A stretch of 64,000 nucleotides of DNA, taken from assembly GCF_918320885.1 (NCBI RefSeq), contig NZ_OU907312.1, positions 1,302,465-1,366,464 on the forward strand, written 5' to 3'. Origin of the DNA: an unidentified bacterial endosymbiont (GTDB lineage Bacteria > Pseudomonadota > Gammaproteobacteria > Enterobacterales > G038960095). The notes under the pieces were generated by a model. The model had not been told where the DNA came from, did not search any database, and saw only the letters and a list, made by a program, of their open reading frames with translations. The first letter of the stretch is position 1, and every line of letters starts with the position of its first letter. The translations under genes were made by a program, and so were the position numbers. Shown in pieces: positions 18,307 through 29,181 of this stretch.

Positions 18307-18457
18307 TACTGTAGGTCTTATAACACGCGATCATCCTATCATTAGAGTGGCAATATTGGTAGATCTAAATTTTTTGTGAAAAAATAGAGCCGTGCTCAAA
18401 GATTAGCCTCATCAAAAACCAGATGGCCGTTTTCGCAGCTATGTGCATACTACCCCA
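18291..18457. repeat. 167-bp direct repeat, Tn3 end plus tnpA start, copy 2
   Basis: Same sequence and orientation as 3028-3194. It ends with the CCCC tip at 18456, directly against pta. On the other side tnpA is lost after 14 codons and rep begins. Confidence 0.95.
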
Positions 18458-19170
18458 TGCTGGCTCAGCATTTTGATCTTAACCACGATCCGCAAGGAAG
18501 CGATCCCGCAATGCTGCAGCTGCTGACAGATAACCCCTATCCACTACTGGGTGATGTGCCCTGGGATCTCGAAGCGATGGCCTGTCGAGCCAGTGATATC
18601 GCACGACATCTGCAGGTGACCATCATTAATTCTGGAGAGATGCAGCAACGCCGACTGAAATCCATTATTTTTTGTGCGCATAGCATTCCCCATATGCTGA
18701 GCTATTTTCAACCAGGCGCCCTGCTGGTCACCTCCGCCGATCGAGCGGATGTGGTGTTAGCAGCTTCACTAGCTGCCTTAAATGGCATTGCTATTGGTGC
18801 TTTGCTGCTAACAGGCGGTTATGCCCTGGATGCTCATTTAAAACAGATCTGTGCCCGAGCGTTCGAAGCGGGCTTGCCCGTTTTTTCTGTTGAGAGCAAT
18901 ACTTGGCAGACTGCTATGGCGCTACAGCGTTTTAGTTTGGAACTCCCTATCGACGATCCGCAACGGATTGAGGCGATTCAGGAACATATTGCTGATCAAC
19001 TGAACAATGCGTGGATCACTACCTTAACCACCGCCCTCACCCGTCCGCCCATCTTGTCACCGCCCGCCTTCCGCTATCGCTTAACTGAACTCGTGATCTT
19101 GCTACCCTTTAACGGACACAACGAAGAGGAACAAAGCGTATAATTTTTTGTTACTTTTTGAGGTGAAGTT

Positions 19171-19470
19171 ATGAATCAAGGGGAATCAAGGAGCTATGAT
19201 AAGGAATTCAAGCTGAATGCGGTAAAGCTGTATCACAGCACTGGTAAAACGCTCTGTCAATTGAGCGAGGAATTGGGAGTTCCCAAGAGTACATTGGCAG
19301 GGTGGGTCCATCAGCATAACAAGGATGGTGCAGAGGCTTTCCCGGGCAAAGGATACCTGAAAGCGTCTGATGCTGAGCTCAGTCAATTGCGGAAAGAATT
19401 GGCGATAGCACGCGAAGAGAGGGATATCCTAAAAAAAGCCTTGGGCATCTTCTCAGTGGCCCGCAAGTAA
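19171..19470 (+). CDS. IS3-family transposase OrfA, copy 2
   Basis: Identical in protein sequence to the 99-residue OrfA of copy 1. The probable -1 frameshift run is A AAA AAG at 19432-19438. After the shift the frame reads through to OrfB without a stop. Confidence 0.95.
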   Translation: MNQGESRSYDKEFKLNAVKLYHSTGKTLCQLSEELGVPKSTLAGWVHQHNKDGAEAFPGKGYLKASDAELSQLRKELAIAREERDILKKALGIFSVARK

Positions 19471-19481
19471 AATACCAGTTT

Positions 19482-20336
19482 ATGCAAAAGCATGCTGGGG
19501 AATTCAGCGTAGAGAGGATGTCCAACGTGTTAGGTGTATCCCGCAGTGGCTATTATCAGTTTATCAAGGCTGAGCCATCCAAGCGCTATTGTGAGGATGA
19601 GCGTTTAATATCTGAAATTAAAGAGGTTTATACCATAAGCAACCAAATTTACGGTAGCCCACGTATCCATGCTGAGTTACGAGCTAGAGGTGAGCGCTGT
19701 TCACGCAAACGGGTTTGTCGGCTAATGAAAGCAGCCCATATTGCGGCTAAGATGAAAAAACGATTTAAGGTAACCACAATAGTCGATCCAAAGGCCGCAG
19801 TGGCGCCTAATTTACTCAAGCAGAAGTTCACAGCCACTCGCCCTGATCAATACTGGGCAGCAGATATTACCTATATTCCGACCCAAGAGGGATGGTTGTA
19901 TGTTGCTATCGTACTGGACCTGTTCTCTCGTAGTATCGTGGGGATGGATATGCAAGCTCACATGACCACCGAGTTAGTAGCCGCAGCATTACGCCAGGCA
20001 ATAACACGGAGGAAGCCTGCTGCAGGTCTCATCCACCACTCCGACCGAGGCAGCCAGTATACCAGCAAAGGATTCAAGGCTGTATCGGCGCATCACCAGA
20101 TAACGCTTAGCATGAGTAGTACGGGCAATTGTTATGACAATGCAGTAGCAGAGAGTTTTTTCCATACCTTAAAAACAGAGCACACCCACTTTGAACGTTT
20201 TGAGAGCAGAGAACAAGCCAAATTGAGCATTTTTGAATACGTAGAAGTGTTTTATAACCGACAGAGACGGCACTCAACGCTAGGCTATCTGTCTCCTGTA
20301 AATTTTGAAAAAAATTGGTTATCCCAGGTCGCTTAA
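19482..20336 (+). CDS. IS3-family transposase OrfB, copy 2
   Basis: Identical in protein sequence to OrfB of copy 1 (284 residues, DDE integrase core). It lies in the -1 frame relative to OrfA. Confidence 0.95.
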   Translation: MQKHAGEFSVERMSNVLGVSRSGYYQFIKAEPSKRYCEDERLISEIKEVYTISNQIYGSPRIHAELRARGERCSRKRVCRLMKAAHIAAKMKKRFKVTTIVDPKAAVAPNLLKQKFTATRPDQYWAADITYIPTQEGWLYVAIVLDLFSRSIVGMDMQAHMTTELVAAALRQAITRRKPAAGLIHHSDRGSQYTSKGFKAVSAHHQITLSMSSTGNCYDNAVAESFFHTLKTEHTHFERFESREQAKLSIFEYVEVFYNRQRRHSTLGYLSPVNFEKNWLSQVA

Positions 20337-21439
20337 GGTTTCTCTTCTCTGTGTCTAAAAAAAGGTGGCAAGATCACTCGCTCGCAAAGCGAATAAACGC
20401 ATTGTATTACCTGAAGGGGATGAACCGCGGACTATCCGCGCCGCCGCCCTTTGTGGGGAACGCCAAATCGCTCGTTGCGTTCTATTGGGTGATCCAGCAC
20501 GGATCCGGCGCACCGCCGAAGCTGAAGGAATCACTCTGGGAGCCAGTGTTGAAATTCTGGATCCAGAACCCTTAAGAAACCACTATCTGCCACGATTGAT
20601 GGCACTGCGACAGCCACGCGGGATGACGACACGGTTGGCTCGTGAATGGCTACAAGATACTGTGGTATTAGGAACGCTCATGCTAGAGCAAGCAGCGGTT
20701 GATGGCTTAGTCTCTGGGGCTGTACACACTACCGCCAACACCATTCGCCCAGCCTTGCAACTGATTAAAACCGCACCGGGAAGCCCTTTGGTCTCATCGC
20801 TATTTTTTATGCTGCTCCCCGATCAAGTACTGGTCTATGGCGACTGTGCCATCAATCCTGATCCCACAGCAGAGCAGCTGGCGGCGATTGCTATCCAATC
20901 TGCCGACTCTGCAGCAGCGTTTGGGATTGAGCCCCGGGTGGCGATGATCTCTTACTCGACTGGTCGTTCTGGCTCTGGCAGTGATGTCGATAAAGTACGG
21001 ACCGCCACGCAAATTGCACAGCGGCGCCGTCCTGATCTGATCATCGACGGGCCGCTACAGTACGATGCCGCCATTATGGCAGAGGTGGCTCAATCTAAGG
21101 CACCAGATTCCCCAGTCGCTGGCAGAGCGACCGTCTTTATCTTCCCTGATCTCAATACCGGAAACACCACCTATAAAGCCGTTCAACGCTCGGCGAACTT
21201 ACTTTCGATTGGTCCCATGTTACAGGGATTACGCAAACCGGTGAATGATCTCTCTCGGGGTGCTTCGGTAGATGACATTGTTTACACTATCGCGTTAACC
21301 GCCATTCAAGCGGTCCGAAGCACCACCACTCAGCAGCAGAGTGGTGACAATCCTCACCCCTAAGGGCTGTTGAAACCATTAGGGGCTTTACCATTTTTAA
21401 TCAATGTGTCTAGCATCCCGTTGAACTTGAGCGAATATC

Positions 21440-22780
21440 CTAATCAGGACGTGCCATCCTAAACACTTCCTGATGCTTTTCATCGTCAGTCAACCCAGCG
21501 GCACTCAGCGAGTTTTCATCAACTGGAAGCGCTGCACAATCCTCAGTCATCTTTCCAGGGTCCAAAAAGGAATTGATTAGTTTTTTCTGATCATTTTTTG
21601 GTAAATAATAACCAATCTTCTCTACTAATTCAGGTGGTAATATAGGAAGTTCTTGACTCAATTCCAGTGGTATTTCTCTAAACTGATCAATCAGTGATTT
21701 TTGTTCTTCTGCTTCTTTATATTTATTTTCTATAAAATTATTAAATATTAAAGAATCATTATTTCTCAGTGAAATTAATGTAGAGGTAATAGATTTATCA
21801 CGCAGATAGCTAACAAGATTTTCTTGATTTTCTTCTTTAAGAAAATCACTGAGAGTCATTTTTTCTATAATTGAACTCAGTTTGATTTTTAATTCATGAA
21901 CAGCTCGACTACAGAAATCATACGCTTTATTACTACCAGAGAGTATATTGATATCCGCACCTTCTAGGATGAAGGTCTTAGCAAGTTCTATATAATCTAA
22001 ATCCAAGGCTACCTCAAGGGCAGTTACACCACGTGTATTGACTTCATCGATATTGCTACCATTTTTTATTAAAATCTTAGCAAGTTCAATATCACACTCT
22101 TCAACTGCCTTGTGAAGAAATGTTACATTATAAGAAATATTTTTACCACCATTTTTGCATTGACTAATGTCTGCACCCTGACTGGCTAAAAACTTAAAAG
22201 TTTCTGACCGACCTAATTCCAATGCCCTATAAGCCAGAGTTTTGTTAAACGGGTCTCTTTTATTAAAATCTGCACCAAGTTTTATTAAAGAGCTAATAAA
22301 CTTTATATTCTGAAACAAACTCATGAACAATGGAGTTCTACCCTCATTATCGGCATGATAAATATTAGCCCCATTTTTTATTAAAAGTTTAACAATTTTT
22401 ATATCACCAGTGGTAACTGCTCGATGAAATGGAGTTCTACCCTGATTATTGGCATGATTAGTATTAGCCCTATTTTTTATTAAAAGTTTAACAATTTTTA
22501 TATCACCAATCCCAGCCGCCACATGAAGCGAAGTATCTCCCCTGTAGGATTCTTTATTAATATCTGCGCCACTTTCTATTAAAAGTTTAGAAAATTCTAT
22601 ATTCTTGCTTATCAAAGCAATGTGAAGAAGAGGTCTATCTAATTCGATGACTTGATCGATATCCACACCACTTGTTATTAAAAGTTTAGCACCTTCTATA
22701 TCATTTTTTTGAAGTGCCTCATAAAGCGTTCTTGGGGCATGATACACGGGATTAAGGCCACTCCGAAAAATATTTAACAT
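21440..22780 (-). CDS. Ankyrin-repeat protein with a C-terminal F-box-like motif
   Basis: 446 residues from ATG 22780, chosen because AAGGA lies 9 bases before it; an ATG three codons upstream touches that site. About eight ankyrin repeats fill residues 15-300 (for example DNEGRTPLFMSLFQNIKFIS, NTRGVTALEVALDLDYIELA). Near residues 381-405 the sequence LPPELVEKIGYYLPKNDQKK has the spacing of a eukaryotic F-box, which recruits Skp1 of SCF ubiquitin ligases. No signal peptide is seen. The gene is AT-rich compared with neighbours. A role as effector acting on host protein turnover is an inference. Confidence 0.85.
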   Translation of the reverse strand: MLNIFRSGLNPVYHAPRTLYEALQKNDIEGAKLLITSGVDIDQVIELDRPLLHIALISKNIEFSKLLIESGADINKESYRGDTSLHVAAGIGDIKIVKLLIKNRANTNHANNQGRTPFHRAVTTGDIKIVKLLIKNGANIYHADNEGRTPLFMSLFQNIKFISSLIKLGADFNKRDPFNKTLAYRALELGRSETFKFLASQGADISQCKNGGKNISYNVTFLHKAVEECDIELAKILIKNGSNIDEVNTRGVTALEVALDLDYIELAKTFILEGADINILSGSNKAYDFCSRAVHELKIKLSSIIEKMTLSDFLKEENQENLVSYLRDKSITSTLISLRNNDSLIFNNFIENKYKEAEEQKSLIDQFREIPLELSQELPILPPELVEKIGYYLPKNDQKKLINSFLDPGKMTEDCAALPVDENSLSAAGLTDDEKHQEVFRMARPD

Positions 22781-22789
22781 AATATACAT

Positions 22790-23223
22790 TCCTTGTAGAT
22801 CAATTTTTTGAGGGATTGAGTAAAATTAATACGGGCGTTAGCAGGCTCCGTACGATTTAACCGACACCCCATTTTCTGCTAAACACTCAGCCGAGTGTTT
22901 TCTGTATCTTAGATAACAATTTACCTCTAACACCCTTTTGGTCCGTCTAAAAAGCATTATTTTCATCAAAAATGCATCATTATTGTAAATGATTTTACAA
23001 TGGATGACAACGGTGCATTCCAATCCTTAAATGAGTCCACTGATGACCCTTCACTCAGGGTGGCTGACAGGAGCTCATCACACCCCATAGGCCTGTCAAA
23101 AGAGACCTTAGCCCTGGCTGAGGTGATATCCATTCCCAAATCCTTAGCGATCAAGGCTCCTATCTGCTACATTAGTAAGGGTGTTGACAAAACGATTAGA
23201 TCGACCAAACTACGGAGCTGAAC
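22790..23223. other. Intergenic region before qmcA, no gene recognised
   Basis: About 430 bp. Short open frames on both strands (for example 22966-23154 on the minus strand) have no known motifs. The region should contain the qmcA promoter; a GGAG lies 7 bases before the qmcA ATG. It may hold decayed mobile DNA, as it joins an AT-rich ankyrin gene to core genes. Confidence 0.4.
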
Positions 23224-24159
23224 ATGGATATGATGAGTATTGTCCTAATAGTTGTCTTGCTGTTTACCGTCTCACTGTTGGTCGGTACTGTGAAGATGGT
23301 TCCTCAAGGATCTCACTGGACGGTAGAGCGTTTTGGTCGCTATACTCACACCCTAAAGCCTGGACTCACTCTGGTCTCCCCCTTCATTGATCGCATCGGT
23401 CATCGTGTCAATATGATGGAGCAGGTCCTCGATATTCCCTCCCAAGAGGTGATCTCCAAAGACAATGCCTGTGTGACTATCGATGCGGTCTGCTTTATCC
23501 AGGTGATTGATGCTGCCCGCGCTGCTTATCAAGTGAGCCAGTTAGAGTACGCGATTAAAAATTTGACCATGACTAACATGCGAACTGTGTTGGGGGCGAT
23601 GGAACTCGATGAGATGCTGTCACAACGGGATATTATCAACTCACGCCTGTTACATATTGTCGATGAAGCGACCAATCCTTGGGGCGTTAAAGTGACCCGC
23701 ATCGAAATCCGTGATGTCCGTCCTCCCAAAGAGCTGGTCGCTTCGATGAATGCACAGATGAAGGCTGAACGGACCAAACGGGCCGATATTTTAGAGGCTG
23801 AAGGGGTTCGACAAGCGGCTATTTTAAAAGCAGAAGGCGAAAAGCAAGGAGAGATCCTCAAAGCAGAAGGGGCCCGTCAAGCCGCTTTTTTACAAGCCGA
23901 AGCGCGGGAACGGGCGGCAGAAGCAGAAGCCAGAGCAACCCAAATGGTCTCAGAGGCTATCGCTGCTGGTAGTGTCAATGCCGTGAATTACTTTGTGGCA
24001 CAGAAATATATAGAAGCGCTGCACTCCCTTGGAAAATCTAATAATAGTAAAGTGATTATGCTGCCCCTAGAGGCGACTAATCTGATTGGCGCCATTAGCG
24101 GCATCAAAGAGCTGTTGCAACCTGAAAAAAGCGAAATAGCTCGGGGAGCTAAGGGGTGA
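23224..24159 (+). CDS. qmcA: SPFH (stomatin/prohibitin) membrane protein QmcA
   Basis: 311 residues. One N-terminal membrane segment ([18 protein letters not shown]), the SPFH/Band 7 domain ([40 protein letters not shown]) and a C-terminal coiled coil rich in A and E ([20 protein letters not shown]). E. coli QmcA interacts with the FtsH quality-control protease. The stop overlaps the ybbJ start by 4 bases, as in E. coli, where the two form one operon. Confidence 0.95.
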   Translation: MDMMSIVLIVVLLFTVSLLVGTVKMVPQGSHWTVERFGRYTHTLKPGLTLVSPFIDRIGHRVNMMEQVLDIPSQEVISKDNACVTIDAVCFIQVIDAARAAYQVSQLEYAIKNLTMTNMRTVLGAMELDEMLSQRDIINSRLLHIVDEATNPWGVKVTRIEIRDVRPPKELVASMNAQMKAERTKRADILEAEGVRQAAILKAEGEKQGEILKAEGARQAAFLQAEARERAAEAEARATQMVSEAIAAGSVNAVNYFVAQKYIEALHSLGKSNNSKVIMLPLEATNLIGAISGIKELLQPEKSEIARGAKG

Positions 24160-24620
24160 CAACCGTGTTAAGTTGGAACCAGTGGCTGGACTATCCCCAC
24201 TGGTTTTGGTTGGCTATCGGGGGGCTGCTACTCTCTGCTGAATTGCTGGGTGCTGCAGGTTATCTCCTCTGGCCAGGCTTTTCTGCTTGGTTAGTGATGC
24301 TAATCAGCCTGCTAATGCCCACTCTCAGCTGGCCTTGGTTGTGGGCCTATTTTTCGCTGCTGAGTTTTGTCACGCTTCTAGGATGGCACTACTGGCAACA
24401 ACGAAAAACCGCCTCCAGCACGCCAGAGGTACTGAATCAACCACAACAGCAGCTGCTCGGCTATCATGCCACTTTAGATGCCGCACTCATCGATGGGATC
24501 GGTCGTCTGCGAGTGGGCGATAGTAGTTGGCGGATCCAAGCGGATCAACCGCTATCAGCAGGCACCCAGGTAGTGGTCATTGCTATCGAAGGGATCACGC
24601 TGCGTGTGAAACCCTTGTAG
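24156..24620 (+). CDS. ybbJ: NfeD-like membrane protein YbbJ
   Basis: 154 residues. Two or three hydrophobic segments ([40 protein letters not shown]) are followed by a C-terminal OB-fold ([20 protein letters not shown]). NfeD-like proteins pair with SPFH proteins such as the upstream QmcA. The GTG or TTG near the overlap could also serve as start. It is complete. Confidence 0.92.
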   Translation: MTTVLSWNQWLDYPHWFWLAIGGLLLSAELLGAAGYLLWPGFSAWLVMLISLLMPTLSWPWLWAYFSLLSFVTLLGWHYWQQRKTASSTPEVLNQPQQQLLGYHATLDAALIDGIGRLRVGDSSWRIQADQPLSAGTQVVVIAIEGITLRVKPL

Positions 24621-24769
24621 TCTAGGCACTGCCTACTAAGAGCAGTGTGGATCTAGGATGAATAGGACAGACTGGAACCCCAACGACAGCAGGTCTTTGG
24701 GCTGTCTCAGGGAGACTTTAACTGAAAGACAATACTCTGAACCGGTTACTCACTTACTTAGGGCAGCGC

Positions 24770-25537
24770 TTGGCTAGCTTGTTCTATCAGCCTAATACAC
24801 CGTATCCCTGTGCTGATCTCACGCTGGCTACTGGCTCACACCTACACCTGGTCGCCAACCTACCGATGGCCACCGATCGACTAGCCAGCTTGCCTGAACC
24901 GCTGCTACAGCGATTAGATTGGGCTGATGCGCTGATTGTTGAAAGCGATATTTTAACGCTCTCTCCTGAGCTGGAACGATTGGAACCACAGGCAGCATTA
25001 GCTGCCCGCTTACAGCCCTCTGACTACACGCTGTTGCTGCACTGTTGCCAATCGGTCAACTTACCCTTATCACGCATCGATACCCTGCCCTATTGGCAAG
25101 TGGCCCTGATGTTGCAAACCTACCAAGCGTTACAGCAGGGGCTATTCACTGAATATGGTGTTGAGTACCAGTTATTAACCGAACGCCAACAGCAGAATAG
25201 AACGATCCTTGAACTGGAGGGGCAGCCCTTACAACACACGCTCTGGTCATCGTTAGTAGCGGCGGGGTTACCGCTGCTACAGACTACCCTACAGCAGTGG
25301 CATGAAAGCCAACAAGCATTACACCAGGTTGAAACCTGGTGGTTATCAGGTGCCGAGCCCTCCCCCTCACTGCTTCAGGCATTCTGCTACCCACTGCACC
25401 AGCGGGTGATGACAGCCCGTCACCCCCAGTGGGTAGCGTTCCTCAAACAGTTACCCGCTGGTAATTACTTAGTCGCCGTCGGGGCCCTACATCTATTCGG
25501 CCCCAATGCCCTGCTAGCCCAGCTAGCAGTCCAATAG
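24770..25537 (+). CDS. ybaP: TraB/GumN-family protein YbaP
   Basis: 255 residues, close to E. coli YbaP (264), with shared blocks ADALIVE(S/A)D, YG(V/I)(E/D)YQLL, ILELEG and a C-terminal VAVGALHL(F/Y)G. The frame starts at TTG 24770 but is open upstream to about 24722, and the text there (LNRLLTYLGQRLASLFYQP) looks like the missing N-terminus, so the true start may be a rare codon upstream. Function is unknown. In E. coli copA lies between this gene and cueR-ybbJ; here copA and cueR are gone. Confidence 0.9.
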   Translation: MASLFYQPNTPYPCADLTLATGSHLHLVANLPMATDRLASLPEPLLQRLDWADALIVESDILTLSPELERLEPQAALAARLQPSDYTLLLHCCQSVNLPLSRIDTLPYWQVALMLQTYQALQQGLFTEYGVEYQLLTERQQQNRTILELEGQPLQHTLWSSLVAAGLPLLQTTLQQWHESQQALHQVETWWLSGAEPSPSLLQAFCYPLHQRVMTARHPQWVAFLKQLPAGNYLVAVGALHLFGPNALLAQLAVQ

Positions 25538-25565
25538 ACCCACTGCTAAGCGCGCTCCTCTGAGG

Positions 25566-26192
25566 ATGCTTAAAACACTCTCCCAGCAGAATGCTATTTT
25601 AGTGCTGTTTGCGGTCGTCTGTACTAGTGTACTGGTGTTGGTCCAGCGCTTGACCGAACCGCAGATCAAACAGCAGGCAGTCGCACAACAGCGAACGTTG
25701 CTCAACCAACTCCTGCCCGCCACCGATTACGATAACGATTTGCTGCGGGCCTGTTATCTGGTACAAGATCGGCTGCTGGGCAGCCAACAGCCTCAACGTC
25801 TCTATATAGCCTATCGTCAAGGAGAGCAGGTTGCCAGCCTCATCACCAGCGAAGCGGCCGGCTATGCCGGGCCCATTCGCTTACTGGTAGGCAGCGACCC
25901 TCAAGGACGGATCCTGGGGGTACGGGTTATTGCGCACCAAGAGACCCCGGGATTGGGCGATAAAATCGAGATCACCCGCACGTCCTGGATCCAAATTTTT
26001 ACAGGAAAACAGCGCGTAGCGGGGCCTAATCCTCCGTGGGATGTGCGCAAAAATGGGGGCGATTTTGATCAATTGAGCGGTGCTACGATTACCTCACGCG
26101 CGGTGATCCGCCAGGTAGAGCAGACGCTACAGTATCTCACCGAGAAGCCGCCTGATTTCCTACACTCCCCACCCTGCTCGGAGGCGCCATGA
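25566..26192 (+). CDS. rsxG: Electron transport complex subunit RsxG
   Basis: 208 residues. One N-terminal membrane segment ([18 protein letters not shown]) and a periplasmic FMN-binding domain with the flavin attachment motif [13 protein letters not shown], where the second T carries FMN covalently. It is part of the Rnf/Rsx ion-pumping electron carrier, which in E. coli keeps SoxR reduced. The stop overlaps rsxE by 4 bases. The normal upstream partners rsxA, B, C and D are absent: the gene before it is ybaP. Confidence 0.95.
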   Translation: MLKTLSQQNAILVLFAVVCTSVLVLVQRLTEPQIKQQAVAQQRTLLNQLLPATDYDNDLLRACYLVQDRLLGSQQPQRLYIAYRQGEQVASLITSEAAGYAGPIRLLVGSDPQGRILGVRVIAHQETPGLGDKIEITRTSWIQIFTGKQRVAGPNPPWDVRKNGGDFDQLSGATITSRAVIRQVEQTLQYLTEKPPDFLHSPPCSEAP

Positions 26193-26905
26193 CGACCCCT
26201 CCCTCGTTACTCTGGCAAGGCTTATGGCAGCGTAACTCTGCCTTGGTGCAGTTGCTAGGCCTCTGCCCACTGCTTGCCGTCTCCAGTACAGCAGTGCAGG
26301 CGTTGGGTTTAGGGCTTGCCACCACACTGGTACTGCTAGGCACTAATGGGATCATCGCCCTGCTGCGCCACTGGATCCCTCGGAGCATCCGTCTGCCTAT
26401 TATGGTTCTGGTGATTGCTACCGTCACCACCAGCGTACAACAGCTGATTCACGCCTTTGCGGCCGATCTCTACCAAGCCTTGGGCATTTTTATCCCATTG
26501 ATTGTGACCAACTGTATTGTCCTGGGACGAGCCGAAGCCTTCGCGCTTAAAAATCCACCCCATCTCGCTGCGCTAGATGGCTTAGCCATGGGATTAGGAG
26601 CCACCCTTGCTCTGTTGTTACTCGGTAGTCTACGAGAACTCCTCGGAAGCGGTACGCTATTTCAGGGCGCTGAGCAACTGTTAGGGGCCTGGGCCCGGGG
26701 CTGCACGATTGAATTACTTCTCCTGGAGCACCCCTTTGTACTGGCCAGCTTACCACCAGGCGCCTTCCTAGGCTTAGGTCTATTACTGGCTTTGAAACAG
26801 GCCCTAGAGCACTACTGGAGCTACTATCAGCGAGCACGCCAACAAAACCAATCTCACTCAATAGGCAACCCAATCACTCGCACGAGAATACCCCTTGAAC
26901 GCTAG
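26189..26905 (+). CDS. rsxE: Electron transport complex subunit RsxE
   Basis: 238 residues with six predicted membrane helices and the family motif [18 protein letters not shown] in the form [20 protein letters not shown]. It is the membrane partner of the Rsx complex. The order rsxG, rsxE, nth is the E. coli order. Without the other subunits the complex could work only if they are encoded elsewhere. Confidence 0.95.
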   Translation: MTTPPSLLWQGLWQRNSALVQLLGLCPLLAVSSTAVQALGLGLATTLVLLGTNGIIALLRHWIPRSIRLPIMVLVIATVTTSVQQLIHAFAADLYQALGIFIPLIVTNCIVLGRAEAFALKNPPHLAALDGLAMGLGATLALLLLGSLRELLGSGTLFQGAEQLLGAWARGCTIELLLLEHPFVLASLPPGAFLGLGLLLALKQALEHYWSYYQRARQQNQSHSIGNPITRTRIPLER

Positions 26906-26914
26906 ATCAGTCAC

Positions 26915-27550
26915 ATGCTAAACCCGCAACAGTGCTGGACTGTTTTTAGACGGTTCCAACAGGATCAGCCGCAGCCAACCACAGAGCTGTGCTATCACAC
27001 ACCGTTTGAATTATTGATAGCAGTGATGCTCTCAGCCCAAGCGACGGATATCAGTGTTAATCGGGCGACAGCGGTGCTGTTTCCTCTAGCGAATACGCCT
27101 TCAGCACTGCTCTCTTTGGGTGTTGAAGGGTTAGAGCCCACTATCCGCTCAATCGGTCTATACCATACCAAGGCGAAACATATTATTCAGACGTGCAAAC
27201 AATTGCTTCTAGAACACCAAGGAGAGGTTCCTGCTTCGCGAGGGGCTTTAGAAGCTTTACCAGGAGTTGGCCGTAAAACAGCCAATGTGGTGTTGAATAC
27301 GGCGTTTGGCTGGCCCACTATTGCCGTGGATACCCATATTTTTCGAGTGTGTAACCGCCTTGGCCTCGCTCCCGGAAAAACGGTACACCAGGTAGAACAG
27401 AAACTACTGGCCGTCGTGCCTGAAGAGTTTAAACAGCACTGCCATCATTGGTTGATCTTACATGGCCGCTACACTTGTACAGCACGCAAACCGCGGTGTC
27501 ATCACTGTAAGATGGCTGATCTGTGTGAATACCCCGCCAAGAGTCTGTAG
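26915..27550 (+). CDS. nth: Endonuclease III
   Basis: 211 residues, the normal length. A DNA glycosylase / AP lyase for oxidised pyrimidines. The helix-hairpin-helix with the catalytic lysine is ALPGVGRKTANVVLN, the catalytic aspartate is in IAVDTHIFRV, and the C-terminal iron-sulfur cluster cysteines are in CTARKPRCHHCKMADLC (C-x6-C-x2-C-x5-C). It starts 9 bases after rsxE and is probably cotranscribed. Confidence 0.97.
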   Translation: MLNPQQCWTVFRRFQQDQPQPTTELCYHTPFELLIAVMLSAQATDISVNRATAVLFPLANTPSALLSLGVEGLEPTIRSIGLYHTKAKHIIQTCKQLLLEHQGEVPASRGALEALPGVGRKTANVVLNTAFGWPTIAVDTHIFRVCNRLGLAPGKTVHQVEQKLLAVVPEEFKQHCHHWLILHGRYTCTARKPRCHHCKMADLCEYPAKSL

Positions 27551-27558
27551 GTAGCCTG

Positions 27559-28923
27559 CTAAATGGCCCAACCCCCAGCGTAAAATAGCCATAATAGCAG
27601 CGCAATCAGGATGGTGCCGCTATTTAATTTGTCCTGCTCACCGGCAATCAAACGGCCCACCACTAAACAACCAAACCCTATGGTGATACCCGTGACCACA
27701 TTACAGCTCAACATAATAAAGACAGCACAGACCAGCCCTGACAATGTATCCACACTATCTTTAAAATTTAACTGGGTCACCTGCCTTAACATCAATAAAC
27801 CGACATACATCAGCGGTGGCGCAGTCGCATAACTAGGGACCAAATAGCTCAGTGGCGATAGAAATAGCATCAGTAAAAACAGCAGGCCAACTACAACGGC
27901 TGTTAACCCCGTACGCCCGCCGGCCATCACCCCGGTAGCCGACTCGATATAGACTGCTGCCGGCGGAGCGCCCACGATACCGGACAACATGCTGCTGACT
28001 GAATCAGCGATAAAGGCCTTATCCCCATTGATGATCTGCCCATCACTATCCAATAAATTGGCCTGTCCAGCCACCACGCGTAGCGTACCCGTAGCATCAA
28101 AAATGGCCGTTAACAATAAAGCAAACACGCTGGGCAGCACCTTAGGGGACAAGGCTCCCACGATATCTAACGTACCGAATAAACCGCCTTGCGCTGTGTC
28201 ACTCAAAGTAGGCCAGGCGACCCACCCCTGAAACGTCACGTCGGGATCAAATAGCAGGCCCAATAGAGAGATGCCGACCATCACCAGTAACAGGCTGCAG
28301 TTCACTCGACGCTGTGCCAAACCAAAGATAGTGGCCAAACCACCTAGAGTCATCACCACCGGAAAGGTCGTCAGCTCCCCCAAACTCAGTGGCAAACCAG
28401 CGCCCGGATCGGAAACCACCAAGCCAATCCGTGAAGTCGCGATTAACAGTAAAAAGAGGCCGATGCCAATCCCCGTTCCCTGAGCAATGCCCAGCGGTAG
28501 ATGGTTTAACAGCCATTGACGAATGCCCGTCTGTGTCATTAAGGTAAAGAGCAGCCCCATGACAAACACCGCACCCAGTACCACTGGAATGCTCATTCCT
28601 CGCTCTAGGACTAAACTAAAAGCGGTAAAGGCACTGAGCGAGATGGCACAACCAATGGCCATGGGTAATTTAACCCAGAGTCCCATTAGCAACGAACCAC
28701 AGGCAGAGATCAGACAGGTCGCGATGAAGATCGCACCGCGATCAAATCCGGCACTACTCAACATGTCGGGAACCACGACAATCGAGTAAACCATCGTTAG
28801 AAAAGTCGTCATTCCAGCGGTGATCTCTTGCCGCAGCGAGCTGCCTAACTGACTGATAGAAAACCAACGATCAAGAGAGTGTTGCGTCGCTTTCAACCGC
28901 TGCTGTAACTGTTGCATCTTCAT
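27559..28923 (-). CDS. ghxP: NCS2 purine permease, GhxP/GhxQ-like
   Basis: 454 residues from ATG 28923, preceded by AGCAGGG; the open frame extends 20 codons further but homology starts later. About 12 to 14 membrane segments. Motifs match E. coli GhxP closely: [67 protein letters not shown]. The family imports guanine and hypoxanthine (GhxP/Q) or adenine (AdeP/Q) with protons; the likeness is best to GhxP. It converges on nth. Confidence 0.9.
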   Translation of the reverse strand: MKMQQLQQRLKATQHSLDRWFSISQLGSSLRQEITAGMTTFLTMVYSIVVVPDMLSSAGFDRGAIFIATCLISACGSLLMGLWVKLPMAIGCAISLSAFTAFSLVLERGMSIPVVLGAVFVMGLLFTLMTQTGIRQWLLNHLPLGIAQGTGIGIGLFLLLIATSRIGLVVSDPGAGLPLSLGELTTFPVVMTLGGLATIFGLAQRRVNCSLLLVMVGISLLGLLFDPDVTFQGWVAWPTLSDTAQGGLFGTLDIVGALSPKVLPSVFALLLTAIFDATGTLRVVAGQANLLDSDGQIINGDKAFIADSVSSMLSGIVGAPPAAVYIESATGVMAGGRTGLTAVVVGLLFLLMLFLSPLSYLVPSYATAPPLMYVGLLMLRQVTQLNFKDSVDTLSGLVCAVFIMLSCNVVTGITIGFGCLVVGRLIAGEQDKLNSGTILIALLLWLFYAGGWAI

Positions 28924-29181
28924 TTGACCCTGCTCACTGATTATCACCCTAATATACCTTAGTTTCACCCCTGTTACACGCAATCAGTGCATTCCAGCTG
29001 ACACGGCGTGACGGTTGGAGAGGGTTTGGAGAGGGTGGGCAGTGGTTGATGGGGTCATTAACCGGTTCAGCTACGAGAGAAGGCAGTTGACTCCTGGGAC
29101 GCTTTCTCGTAGTATGCGCCGGCACAGGTGAGCAGCGGCTTATCCCACAACAAAAGCTGCTGTTGCCTACAGTAGTCCTTA

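Larger units (their letters stand above)
19094..20376 (+). mobile_element. IS3-family insertion sequence, copy 2
   Basis: 1283 bp in the orientation opposite to copies 1 and 3. It is flanked by CTCG at 19090-19093 and 20377-20380. Removing it with one CTCG restores pta, which proves the ends and the 4-bp duplication. Confidence 0.96.
18457..21363 (+). pseudogene. pta: Phosphate acetyltransferase, 5' part missing and split by an IS3-family element
   Basis: Segments 18457-19093 and 20381-21363 join in frame after removal of the insertion and one copy of its CTCG duplication, giving [20 protein letters not shown], as in E. coli Pta. The joined piece has 539 residues, so about 175 N-terminal residues of the usual 714 are absent; they should lie beyond the mobile region to the left. 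The central DRTGG-type domain and the catalytic PTA_PTB domain ([36 protein letters not shown]) look undamaged. Pta makes acetyl phosphate from acetyl-CoA. The second segment alone could be translated from GTG 20365, but activity is doubtful. Confidence 0.93.
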
